Origin: Isoetes taiwanensis
Lineage: Eukaryota > Streptophyta > Lycopodiopsida > Isoetales > Isoetaceae
Direction: 5' to 3'
DNA: 64,000 bases
NCBI GenBank assembly: GCA_021234155.1
Contig: JAJEKV010000035.1
Span: forward strand, 7,315,891-7,379,890
The notes below the pieces were generated by a model. The model did not search any database, was not told the origin of the DNA, and was given only the letters and a program-made list of their open reading frames with translations. Shown piece by piece: positions 11,531 to 22,407 of this stretch. Position numbers and translations under genes: made by a program. The stretch's first letter is position 1, and every line of letters starts with the position of its first letter.

Positions 11531-14379
11531 TCAAGTTAACGCACAAGTCAGTCCAAATGGCTCGGATACAGATACAGGTAACAGTGATACTGCCCTTAAG
11601 ATGTCATGTTTCCTTCGTGTCTTCTTCTTGGCTATGCAATGGGCACTTGCCAGTGTTTCAGAATCAGGCGGTGGTAAAGAGTCAATGATATGCTCGTGTG
11701 CTTTCAAAGGTAAATGGTATACATTGTCTTCATTTGCATCAGCAATCAAATCTACCTTTGTGCTTATGACGAGGTGTGAATAACAATTAACATCAGGTTT
11801 ATTACTTAACAGCTCGTATCTATCTTCGCCCAGGAACTTGTAATATTTATCTCTTAGAATTACCTCTTGCCTGCGAAATTTTGAACCCCAGTAATCTTCG
11901 AATGCATTTTCTACCACGTGTTTTGGTTCAGTACACTTCACAATCCAGAAATCAACATTTTCTTCATTATTTTCTTCCGCATTTATGATAAAATTGTCAC
12001 CAACTTCTACTAGTTCTGCTTTCCACTGGTTGTCCCCTTCGTATTGGACATGAGTCACAGTTGCCTCTTTTTGCATGATCTCAGGCTTCAAAGTTGAATA
12101 TGTATACCGACAAAGTCTCTTCGAATGCTTACACCTATTCCATAACTCCTTCCAACAGTTTGTACAAAAGCAAGACAAAGCTCTGTGAGCCACCATAGTA
12201 GGCCTATCTCGACAAATTGGTCTGATAGAATGGATGTTTTGGGTCCCTTTCAAAATATCACAATCATACTTTATCCTCCTGCAAACATCACCTACCTTTA
12301 CAAGCCAAAATACCCTGCGCAAACACACAAAGACTACATTAGCAACATAGACAACATAGACATTCTTTGTGCATCTATTATTGAACTTTAAACTGCTTTT
12401 GGCAGCTGCAAGAAATTGCATATGGTGCTGCAGTCTAACAGATTATGTTCAAGTGGGCATAATGGCCTTTTGTTTACTGCGATAGCCATGCCTGTAAGTA
12501 GCACTTAAGCACACATAGCAAATGAAAGATTTTCATCACATTCTTGCTTTTGACAATTGGTTTTCCCGCTTTGCCTACATCCTTCACATAAGTCTCTTTG
12601 ACCTGCAACATATAACCAAAATATATAGTTCGTCAATAGATCAATCCTACATCATTCCACAAAAACATAGGCTGGAATTACAGGACAAATACACTAACAA
12701 AACAGAATTAACTATTCAATGCAAAAAAGAAAATTGATTACAAATTTTAAAAGACTATCAATGAAATGATAGAGTAGTTACCTTCTCAAAGTTCTTCTAG
12801 TCTAACTTTATTGTCTTCCTCTTTTCTTTCGGACATTTCTGGAATAATTTCAGCACATAATCAGCACACTCCATAGTCAAACACTTAGAGTTATGCCAAT
12901 CTGTAGTCTCTTGCTTAGGACACACCATAGACCTCCACATATCACTAACATTGTTGAAGGTGTGTTCGCTTGCTGCCACAAATAGAACACTTTCATGTAC
13001 AATTTGGACCGTGAATGTTAGGATCACGTCTTACTTTATTAATTGCTTGCCTGACAAACTCCATTCTCATATGGTAAATGCAGCAACACGTTTCCCTTTC
13101 CTTAAGCCTTTTGACAAACTTAGGCTTCAAAGCTTCAAACAATCTAAGCCCTATCTTCATGTCCGGATATTGACGTTTGAATCTTCTATAGAACATGATC
13201 TGCAATTCAAAGAATCAAAGGTAAGTCACGAAATGTTATTTCTAGCAAAAGATAAACAATTAGATACATGTGTCTCTTCTAGTAAGTGAATGGGATGTAG
13301 ATTATACGGCTTTGCTATCTTTTGACCGTTACTATGTCTCCTCAACTTAATCACCTGCCTTTTATTTGGAGAGACTCTAGTTTCAGAAATCCAAAAGTTA
13401 TGTATCTTTTCACGGTCCGAATCAGAAAGCCTATCAGATCTGCTCTTCCTCTTGAACATGGACCAAGATCCTCCGAATTCAGCGCATTTCCTTTTGTCCA
13501 ACGCAGCATAGACAACCCTTCTCTTCATGTTCAAGGCCTTTGCAACCGCTGATCGATTGCTGCATGAATTGACTGCCATCATCAAAGTAGATGAGTCCTG
13601 CCACGTTTTTGGCTTTGAAGAGTCTCTTTCACGTTCTCAACAACATGCTTGTATACATTAAGTGCCTTATTCCCAATGATGTCAAATTCAGGTAACTGTT
13701 CAGCAGCCCTGGATATGACTTCCTTTCTATCATCAGAATCTAAATTCAAGTATACCTCATTGATGAAATCCACAATAACCTTCGAAAGCTTTTGTTTCTT
13801 CCTAGTGGTCAATCCTTCCGTGCTATTGTCTGATTGAAGGCCAGCTTTTATAGAATCCCTTTTCTTCTTCCTCTGCAATTTCTTTTTGGCAGCTAATATT
13901 CTTCTACATGCAGTGTTAGGAGATATACAATTGCAGACCTTGTTGCAACCACTGTTTGTTGCACAGGTCCCATTAATTTTATCATTCAAAACTGAAGATG
14001 ATATTACCTCAGATGCCTTCAAATCAGTGGAAATTTGAGTCTGCATGTCATTGTCATTGGGAACGCCATCTTCTGCATCTAATTTTCGAATGGAATGTTG
14101 GATGTGAATTCCTAGAGCAGAAGCAAGCTCATCTGGATCTTGGCCTCCAAACCGAGATGTGAATTCAGCTGCATAGAGGGAAACAAAATCCATTGAATTC
14201 CAGGCCAAGAGCTCTGCAAATTTCCAAAACAAAGAAATTTTCCATCCAAATTTTTGAAAATGATTTGGAGCTGGTAGAATCCGCCAGAAAGCAGGAGAAC
14301 CATCCCACAGTTTCGGATCGATGACATGGCCAACGAACTTGCTAATTGGGAGACTTTGGTTTCGCGCTCTCTGAACCAA
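11531..14379 (-). CDS. Cys-rich multi-exon protein, putative transposase-like ORF
   Basis: Minus-strand pieces read in order: 14379-13582 (N-terminal, with CNKVCNCISPNTAC and basic KKLQRKKKRDS, ending EFDIIGNKALNVYKHVVENV); 13585-13226 (NRSAVAKALNM, SRSDRLSDSDREKIHNFW, RVSPNKRQVIKLRR); an exon from about 13199 after TTGCAG (IGLRLFEALKPKFVKRLKER, ETCCCIYHMRMEF); one near 12974-12797 (MWRSMVCPKQE, then CLTMECADYVLKLFQKCP); and 12421-11531 (ALSCFCTNCWKELWNRCKH, VGDNFIINAEE, a long C-terminal domain). The set of basic linker, CCCxYH and paired Cys clusters recalls uncharacterised repeat-derived ORFs of seedless plants and animals; this is memory, not a search. The first junction needs a one-base shift, so the gene may be damaged. 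I see no convincing DDE triad. Confidence 0.5.
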
Positions 14380-14434
14380 AAAGGCTCGTCATAATTTTTT
14401 TCTTGACGGGTTAAAATTTTCATTGAACTCAAGT

Positions 14435-14518
14435 AAAGCACCCATAAAGCACTATATATGTCCAGGACACGAAAATTGGCCCCCAACTCCACACTTCAAC
14501 ACTTGAGCATCTGGATTT
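14435..14518 (-). repeat. Right inverted end of candidate transposon
   Basis: CGAAAATTGGCCCCCAACTCC at 14470-14490 and CTGGATTT at 14511-14518 mirror the left end. The inner block AAAGCACCCATAAAGCACTA at 14435-14454 is in direct, not inverted, orientation relative to its left partner. Confidence 0.6.
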
Positions 14519-14856
14519 CTAACATAACGTTCCATGATTTAATATTTCCATAGCCAGCTTCTACATCAGTCTCCAAATTTCTTGAGGACTGGTCTATTTG
14601 TAACGGTCACATGTACTTTTCTCTTATTTAGCATAATCTGACAGAATTATTGACATTTCGTACCAGGTGCAGTGAATATATTATTAGTTGGCATATAAGT
14701 GCTTGGAAGCTTTATTGCAGGTTAGATTCGATACATACCAAATTCCCTGTATTCATATATATTTCATCTTATCTATTGTTTAAATTACATATCGTCTAGA
14801 GTTTTACGTTAAACCCTTCTCTCATCTACCATATATTCTAAACGATACTCCTACAA

Positions 14857-15337
14857 ATGGAGAGAGATAGAGAAGAACTAGATGGACCAGAACGAAATGC
14901 GAAAAGAAGACAAATTGATCTTTCTGCATCATCATCTTCAAATCCACCACTAACAGACACACGCATTGATCAACAAGGATCTGGTAGCTCCTGCAGACAA
15001 GCAAGACGAGAGGCTCGAAGCCGACCAACGACGTCAAGTTGCTTGATATCAAACGAGGCACCACCGAATACGCAAATGCCACATCAAACAGCTCCACAAA
15101 TCATCACTCATATACTTCCACCGACACCGAACGAAACACGACCTCTAGCCACACTGAACACTATCCAGCCACAAAGAAACGCATCAATGAGAGAACTTAG
15201 AGCGACTGCTAGATCAATCCGACTTACTGTCCCAGACCAGATCGACACACCACCCGACATCCAACTACCAACACCACTGCGAAAAATAGCATGGACAACA
15301 AACATCCCCAGCCCACATGATCTTGGCCTCATGCAGA
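14857..15337 (+). pseudogene. Helitron Rep/helicase, N-terminal part before the Copia insertion
   Basis: The ATG at 14857 follows an in-frame TAA at 14839-14841 and opens a basic, Ser/Pro/Thr-rich N-terminal region of about 160 codons with an RKR-like cluster (RNAKRRQ), typical of the variable Helitron N-terminus. It ends HDLGLMQ at the Copia insertion. The frame resumes after the element at 20161 in a Cys motif (CSDCDALL). The last codons of the present ORF, MFEAF, are Copia LTR sequence. Confidence 0.75.
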
Positions 15338-15519
15338 TGTTCGAGGCATTCTAGGCCTCACATCTATGTTTATCTAGATATCTACTATTATTAGTATATT
15401 TATCTACTTATTATTAGACTTGCCTTAGGCAAGATATATGTACACATGAAAAGCATTAATGGAAGTATCTTGTGTGTGCAACCTTCTCTTGTTGTTTACT
15501 TGTTATTACTTGTTTAATA
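15338..15519 (+). repeat. Copia 5' LTR
   Basis: Begins TGTTCGAGGCATTCTAGGCC and ends TTGTTTAATA. The 3' terminus is TA rather than the canonical CA in both LTRs. Preceded by the target duplication GCAGA. Confidence 0.95.
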
Positions 15520-17216
15520 TGGTATCAGAGCAGGCAACGGTTTCCATACGTGGGGCGACTGGAACAAGGACGCTCTATGTGTTTGATGGGACAGGTTATC
15601 CTGCATGGAAAACGAAGATGAAAATTGTACTTCGAAACGACAAAGTTATTGATGTTGTGTTAGGAGTGGTGGTGCGTCCTTTGCAACCTGAAAGTGCGCC
15701 TGGGGTTCTTTTGACACAAGGGCCTCAGTATGATGCATGGCGCAAAGAAGTAGAAGATTGGGATGATAAAGATCAGGTTGCTCGAGGCATGATACTTTAT
15801 GCCCTTAAGGATTCTATTCTTGTTGATGCCGAAGTATATGAGCATGCTAATGAAGTATGGGAGTATTTGGACAAAATTTATTTGAAGCGGACAAAACAAG
15901 AAGTGTTGCATCTACGTAATAAATTGAGCAGTTTAAAGTATATGGTTACAGATTCCATTGATGATCATATTGATAAATTCAAAGAATTGGTAGAACAATT
16001 GTCAGCGGCTGGGGCACCGGTGGAGAAAGAGCAATTACCTGTCATGTTGTTAGGCACGATGCCTCATGATTTTGACACTATAGTCACTGTTCTTCTTAAT
16101 AAAGAAGATTTGGCTTTTGAAAGTGCATGTTTATCATTGAAAGATCATGTTCGTAAAGTGAAGCATGAGGTTGTTCCCCTAGAGGAAAAAGCTTTAGTTG
16201 TTCATACCACTCCTGATGAACAAATTCTTACAGGTTCTCGACGTGCTAGAGAGCCTAGTGATGGCGAAAAGGCTTTTTATGTTGCATATAAAAAGTTTAA
16301 AAAAGAAGCATATATCCCAAGACGGAATTTTTTCGGACGTGATTCTAGTGGTGGATTTTTCGGTGGCACAAATCGTGCTTTTCCCCGGGTTACTGGCAAT
16401 AAGGACCGTGGGTGTTCTTTTTGTGGAAAGTATAATCATGAGGATTCTAATTGTCATCTTCGTCAATTTTTTGAGAAACACCATGCTCATAATAACATGG
16501 TTTATGAAGCTCAGGCTATGTTGGTGGATTCATCCACTTATTTTATTGTTGATTCAGGAGCAACTTCGCACATGACTTATGCCAAGGAGCATTTGGTGAA
16601 TTATTTTCCTATTCACTTTCAAAAATTGGTGTATCTTGGTGACGATACTTGTCATAAGGTAGAAGGTATTGGAGATTTACGTATACAGACCTCATCTGGG
16701 GTCTATATTTTAGGAGGTGTTCTCCATGTTCCTGGATTGCGCCGAACACTGCTTTCTGTTTCTTGACTTGCTGACTTAGATGCTGTGGTGCAGTTTGAAC
16801 GAAATGTTTGTCACTTCATTGTTGATGGTTGCATATTAGCTACTGCTCACCGCATGGGACATCTTTACCAAATTAATCTCACTGCTGATTTTGTGAATAT
16901 GGCGACAGACAAAGGCAGTGGTTTGTCGATGCTGTGGCACCATAGGTTTGGTCATGTCAGTTTCCCTTATCTTGTTGCCCTGGAACGTAACAAGGCGGTG
17001 AAAGGATTTCATTTATCTTCCAAGTCTATGGGCGGTTGTGATACATGTGCTCTTGGGAAATTGCATAGGCGCCCGTTCTTCAAATCTGAGATTTCGACAA
17101 CTAATATTCTTGACTTGGTGCACTCTGACATTTGTGGTCCATTGCCATATTCACATGGAGGTGGTCGCTACTTTTTACTATTCATTGATGATTTTTCTAG
17201 ATATACGCATGTTTAA
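15519..17216 (+). pseudogene. Copia gag, protease and integrase N-terminal part
   Basis: Gag begins with the plant Copia pattern FDGTGYPAWKTKMK, then a capsid-like helical region, a zinc knuckle CSFCGKYNHEDSNC (CX2CX4HX4C) and the aspartic protease signature DSGATSHM. After an in-frame TGA at 16764-16766 the same frame continues with the GAG-pre-integrase segment (MLWHHRFGHVSFPYL, then CDTCALGKLHRRPF) and the first integrase aspartate (LVHSDICGPLP). A TAA at 17214 and a frameshift end this part. The first in-frame ATG lies on the LTR/PBS border; a longer reading from 15459 starts inside the LTR and is less likely. Confidence 0.9.
15520..15531 (+). other. Copia primer-binding site (initiator tRNA-Met)
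   Basis: TGGTATCAGAGC abuts the 5' LTR with no gap and is the standard plant Copia complement to the 3' end of initiator methionine tRNA. It overlaps the first in-frame ATG of gag (15519-15521). Confidence 0.95.
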
Positions 17217-17223
17217 TTCTCAA

Positions 17224-19099
17224 AAACAAGTCTGAGGTATTTGCTAAGTTCAAGGAGTTCAAGAGGATGGTTGAAACACAAACGGGTAGGCGATTGAAAA
17301 GATTGCGCAGTGACAATGGTGGTGAATATAAATCGCATGCTTTTGCTCAATTTTGTGTTGAAGAAGGTGTTCATCATGAGTTTACTATTCCTTATACACC
17401 TCAGCAGAATGGAGTGTCTGAGCGCAAGAATCGTACTATTTTGAATGCTGCCCGTTGTATGTTGATTCATGCGGGACTTGAAAGTTCTTTTTGGGCAGAA
17501 TCTGTGGCAACTGCTGTCTATCTTCAGAATAGATTGCTTTCTGTTGCTTTAGGTGATATGACTCCATATCAGCTATGGTTTGGCGATAAGCCGGATGTTG
17601 CACATTTGCGCATTTTTGGATGTTTGGCTTGGGTACATATTTCTACTCGTAAAAAGCTTGACCCGATGTCTAGAAGGTGTATTTTCTTGGGATATTCCTT
17701 TGACATCAGTGGCTATCGCTTTTGGGATGTTGAGGCACGAAGAGTTATCTTGGGAAGAGATGTTATTTTTGATGAGACACGAATGGCTCGTGAAACTTAC
17801 AATCCCACAGCTTCAATTGTCATATTGCGTGATTTTCATACTGAAGAGGATGATGATCCTCTTGTCCTAAGTTCTCCAAATGCTACTAGTGCTCAGAATC
17901 CTATGTTATCATCTTATACACTTCCTCATACTTCTACATCCGCTCACAATTCTTTACCATCTCATATCCTTCCTCATACTTCTACATCCGCTCACAATCC
18001 TTCATTAGTCCTTCATGAACTTCCTGATATGTCCGTCTCGATGAGCCCTGATGATGATAATGGTAGCATGGATGTAGTACCGGTTGCACCTAATATTGTT
18101 TCTTCCTCACACCGTCATTGGCAACCTACTAAAAGAATTTTGGACTATCATGCCGGATATTATTATCTTGATGATACGTATTCTTGTTTTACTATTACAG
18201 ATGATCCTACCACTTATGATGAGGCGGTTGCTTCTCCACAGAGTGCAAATTGGAAAATTGCTATGGATGCTGAATATGATTCATTAATTCATAAGGGAAC
18301 TTGGGAGTTGGTAGAATTGCCTCCTGGAAGGAAGACGGTTAAATGCAAGTGGACATTCAAGACTAAATATCGAGCTGACGGTACCTTTGATAAGTTCAAA
18401 GCTCGCTTGGTTGCAAAAGGTTATTCTCAAGTTGCAGGTGTTGATTATACTGAAACATTCTCACCTGTAGTTCGGCTAACTACTGTGAGGGCTCTTTTAG
18501 CATTTGCAGCTGCCTATGATTTGGAAGTACATCAGATGGATGTTAAGACGGCTTTTCTTAATGGTGATCTTCAAGAAGAAATTTACATGGAGCAACCAGT
18601 TGGATATGTTGTTCAAGGGAAGGAGGCTATGGTATGTAGGTTGCGGAAATCTCTATATGGGCTTAAGCAGGCTTCACGAGCATGGTACTTGAAGATGAAT
18701 AATTTTCTATTATCAGCAGGATATCTTTCTAGTGCAGCAGATTCGAATCTTTATGTCAAGAGATGTAATGGACGATTTGTTATTATAGCTCTATATGTTG
18801 ATGATACGATTTTAGCTGCTAATGATATCAATTTCCTTAATCAAGTCAAGCGAGATCTTTCAACGGCTTTTGAGATGGTTGATCTTGGGGCGATCCGTTC
18901 ATGTTTGGGAATTGAAGTGACTAGAGATAGAAGAAAAGGATGGCTGCAGTTACGTCAAAACAAGTATATTAATGATATAGTTAAGAAGTTCGGTTTGGAG
19001 CATGCTAAGAGTCAAGTTACACCTTTGCCTATAAGCTCTCGGAAGTATTCTTTGTCTACTTCAGATTCTCCTCTTTTCAGATCTGAGAGACTTGGATGA
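17224..19099 (+). pseudogene. Copia integrase C-terminal part and reverse transcriptase
   Basis: In a frame shifted from the previous part: integrase catalytic DNGGEY and NGVSERKN (second Asp and Glu of DDE), the LRIFGCLAWVH segment, a low-complexity linker with two copies of the 13-residue LPHTSTSAHN-type repeat near 17915-18000, then RT with KWTFKTKYRADGTFDKFKAR, LVAKGYSQVAGVDYTETFSP, QMDVKTAFLNGDL and the catalytic YVDDTILA. RT motifs look intact. The frame stops at 19097-19099 just before RNase H, where a further frameshift occurs. Confidence 0.9.
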
Positions 19100-19803
19100 A
19101 ATCAGTTCCATATGCTAGTCTTGTTGGAGCCTTGATGTATTTGGCACATGCTACTCGTCCCGACATAAGCTTTGCAGCTAACACATTGGGTCAATTTATG
19201 CAGGATCCAGGCATCAAACATTGGCAAGCTGCGAAGCGAGTTCTTCGTTATTTAAAAGGCACTAACAATTATGGACTTCTTTACAGAAGCAAGATCGCCA
19301 TACTTCTCTCACTCTTTATGGTTATACTGATGCTGATTGGGCTGGAGATAATGAAACTTTGAGATCTACTAGCGGGGCTTGTTTTTTCTTTGATAAGTCT
19401 CTTGTTTCCTGGTTTAGTAAAAGGCAGCATTGTGTTCTTTGTGTCTTCAACCGGGTGAGTATATTCTTTGCTTCTTTAGCTTAGTCGAGAACTTGTTTGG
19501 TTTGCGAAGAATGTTGGAATGTTTTCAACAAGTGCAATTGCGGTAAAACCACGGCTATTATGTGATAATCAGGGTACTATCAATTTGTCTCAAGATGAAG
19601 TCTTACACTCTAAATCTAAGCACATTGAAGTCCATTATCATTATGTGAAGCTGGAGGTTAAGAAAAGGACGATTGTCTTGGAGTATTGCCCGACCGATTC
19701 TATGGTGGTTGGATATCTTTACGAAAACATTAGGGTCGAAGAAACATCTTCAATTTTCTATCTCTCTTGGAATTATTGGAGAGTGATCATCATGCTTGGT
19801 TAG
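19096..19803 (+). pseudogene. Copia RNase H, decayed
   Basis: SLVGALMYLAHATRPDISFA and QAAKRVLRYLKGTNNYGLLY mark the RNase H domain. The frame is lost near 19290; the catalytic YTDADWAG segment is legible only in a different frame. A later piece from 19519 (CDNQGTINLSQDEVLHSKSK, IEVHYHYVK) is the usual Copia C-terminus. At least two lesions. Confidence 0.85.
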
Positions 19804-19962
19804 TCGATTTATTACTGCTAAGGTTTTCCCTCGAAAACCCGAAAGGGCGGGGGTTTTTCATCCTGGTAGTAATACTTCTACTAGACCAAGGTCGCAGGGG
19901 GGGTAGGCGTGTTGGAGTTTGCACCCTTGGTCTATTTTGTTTTAGATGTGAGACCAAGATTG

Positions 19963-19971
19963 CAGGGGGGG
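19963..19971 (+). other. Copia polypurine tract
   Basis: A G-run (CAGGGGGGG) immediately before the 3' LTR primes plus-strand synthesis. A second copy of the motif (CGCAGGGGGGG) lies about 70 bases upstream near 19893-19903 within a short duplicated segment containing the shared words AGACCAAG and TTGG. Confidence 0.85.
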
Positions 19972-20155
19972 TGTTCGAGGCATTCTAGGCCTCACATCTA
20001 TGTTTATCTAGATATCTACTATTATTAGTATATTTATCTACTTATTATTAGACTTGCCTTTTAGGCAAGATATATGTACACATGAAAAGCATTAATGGAA
20101 GTATCTTGTATGTGCAACCTTCTCTTGTTGTTTACTTGTTATTACTTGTTTAATA
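19972..20155 (+). repeat. Copia 3' LTR
   Basis: 184 bp, starts TGTTCGAGGC and ends TTTAATA; followed by the target duplicate GCAGA at 20156-20160. Differs from the 5' LTR by a TT insertion (CCTTTTAGGC) and one G-to-A change. Confidence 0.95.
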
Positions 20156-22407
20156 GCAGACGCTTTGTTCTGATTGTGACGCTCTGCTATAGCGAACAAA
20201 ACAGCCACCTAAATGTTGTTCACATGGTAAAGTTAGCCTACCACTGATGCCACCACCACCACCATTGCTAATGCACTTATACAGTACAACGAATCCAATA
20301 TCTGCAGAATTCAGACAAAGCATTAGAAAATACAACAATGCTTTAGCTTTCGGATCTCTAGCGATCAAAACTGACCGCCGTGTCACAAACACTCCAGGAG
20401 GCCCGTACACACTTAGAGTCAACGGTAGAATGTCACACATCATGGGTGGATTATAGCCAGATCCAAATACACAGCCAATTTATGCACAAATATATATTCT
20501 AGACAATGCAGAAGAACAATTAGATAGAAGACATGAATATGTTCCTGCCCTTAGAAGAGACACGCTTCGAGAACTCCAAGAGCTTATCACACTCAACAAC
20601 CCATTTGCACGTGCCATACATAACACATCAGAACTCATGCGTATCTACCCAGCCCTAGATATCAGGCTACAAATCCAAACACCAACAGTCTCAAATGCAA
20701 GAAACAGACAATACAATGCACCTACATCTAACGAAATTGCTCTACTTATGCCCAATGATCCAAACCCAACAGAAGGCCACCAGAACATTATCATTCACTC
20801 CAGGGATGGAACGCTCCAATCAATAAATGAATGCCATTCATCATATGACCCATTACATTTCGTTCTCATGTTTCCTTATGGAACAGACGGTTGGCATATT
20901 GGTATCCCACAAAGAATCCTTGAACAAACTCAAAGGGAAAGAAACGTTACAGCACTCCAATTTTACATCTACCACTTGCATTTATGCCGACATCACGTTT
21001 CTCCTATCCACTATGCTGGATGCTTATTTCAGGAATACATATGCACTGCATTTGCAAAGATAGAACAAGGACGCCTCAACTATATTAGGATGAACCAGCA
21101 AATATTTAGAACTGAAATACGTCAAGGCATAGAAGATGCAATTGGCCAGCCTGCAACAACGGAATCAAACATAGGAAGACGTATTATTTTGCCATCAAGT
21201 CATACCGGTTCACCAAGAAACACAAACCAGCTATATCATGATGCTATAGCAATTGTCCGAGCTTTAGGCAAACCAGACTATTTCATAACCATGACCGCAA
21301 ATCAGAGTTGGATAGAAATCACAAGAGAACTACTTCAAAGACAAACACCATATGATCGAGCAGACCTCATAGCCCGTGTTTTCCAGATGAAGCTAAAGGA
21401 ACTATTAGACTTATTGATAAAGAAGAAAATTCTAGGCGCAGTCATAGGAAAGATCTACGTTATAGAATTCCAAAAATGAGGCCTACCACACGTGCACTTG
21501 CTTCTAATGGTTCGCCATAGTGACAAGCCACAAACACCCGCAGACTATGACAGAGTTGTATCAGCTGAACTTCCAGACCAACAAACAGACCCTGAACTAT
21601 ATAATATTGTCACGAGCAGTATGATACATTGCCCGTGTAGACCTCTGAACCGGACAATCCCCATGCATGAAGGATGGAAGATGCACAAAACACTACCCAA
21701 AAGAATTCCAACAGGAAACTACAATACACGGAGGAAAGGTCAAATACAGAAGACGAGACAATGGTAGATACATTATCCGAAATGGAAATCGTATAGACAA
21801 TAGATGGGTTGTACCACACAACAAATGGCTCTCCACATATTTCAAATGCCACATCAACGCCGAAATATGCGTCCACATCAGATCAGTCAAATATCTATAC
21901 AAGTACATATACAAAGGACCAGACATGATCTCCGCAACACTTGAATACCAAAATCTACCAATCAGTAGAACCCCCGTCGCGACAAACCAGGACGAAATTG
22001 CACACTACTTAAACGCTACATACTTCTCTGCAATAGAGGCATCCTGGAGAATTCTATCATATGACTTACAAGAACAGGAGCCCCATGTCATAAGACTAGC
22101 TGTCCATCTTCCCAATCAGAACGTCCTTCATTTCAGAGATGATGATGACCTCAATAACACACATCAACGAGGCGCCCACACAACACTCACAAGGTACTTC
22201 GAAAAGAATATCGAAGAAGAGCGTGCACACTTTCCCACATCTTACACTTGGCAAAAAACTAGCAAGACATGGACAATAAGACAAAACCACCAACGCATGC
22301 CAACAATTGGACGCATGTACTTTGCTAACCCAAATGAAGGAGAAAGATACTATTTGTGGCTCCTCTTGGTTAATATACGAGGTGCCACAAGTTTTGAACA
22401 CCTATGA
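20156..22407 (+). pseudogene. Helitron Rep domain (HUH endonuclease), decayed
   Basis: After the Copia insertion the frame resumes with the Helitron zinc-finger region (CSDCDALL, stop, then PPKCCSHGKVSLPL and EFRQSIRKYNNALAF). Next comes the Helitron-like N domain (MFPYGTDGWH, YYI-type HLCRHHVSPIHYAGCLFQEY), then the HUH motif in GLPHVHLLLM at about 21480, preceded by TGA where related proteins usually have Arg. The two-tyrosine motif KYLYKYIYKG lies at about 21890. It ends FEHL, TGA at 22405, with the usual continuation TVNNILHPTFKDAC after it. Rep nicks and joins DNA strands in rolling-circle transposition. At least three stops and two frame changes make it inactive. Confidence 0.9.

Larger units (their letters stand above)
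8911..14518. mobile_element. Candidate two-gene DNA transposon with imperfect inverted ends
   Basis: The left end (8911-8962: AAATCCAG, then GGAGTTGGGGGGCAATTTCG) recurs inverted at the right end (14470-14518), about 5.6 kb apart. Between them are two convergent multi-exon genes, each starting just inside an end: a plus-strand coiled-coil/RING protein from 9057 and a minus-strand Cys-rich protein from 14379. Their 3' parts meet near 11.53-11.58 kb. That layout is typical of an autonomous DNA transposon. I could not define exact termini or a target-site duplication, and I do not recognise the superfamily. Alternative: an inverted duplication of a promoter region flanking two host genes. Confidence 0.5.
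15338..20155 (+). mobile_element. Ty1/Copia LTR retrotransposon, complete but coding-defective
   Basis: The element has two LTRs, a tRNA-iMet-type primer site, gag-pol in Copia order (Gag, protease, integrase, RT, RNase H), a G-rich polypurine tract and a 5-bp target duplication GCAGA (15333-15337 and 20156-20160). LTRs are 182 and 184 bp and differ by one substitution (G/A) and one 2-base indel. The pol frame has an in-frame TGA, at least three frameshifts and a decayed RNase H. It lies inside the Helitron Rep gene in the same orientation. Confidence 0.95.

Noticed and set aside
11241-11783. 180-codon plus-strand ORF near the gene junction
   Set aside because: Its first part may be terminal coding sequence of the RING gene, but the rest is antisense to the better-supported minus-strand gene, so it was not listed as a separate gene.
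15459-15518. Upstream Copia start inside the LTR (MEVSCVCNLL)
   Set aside because: Lies before the PBS within the LTR; it would not be a normal gag start, and the hydrophobic lead looks accidental.
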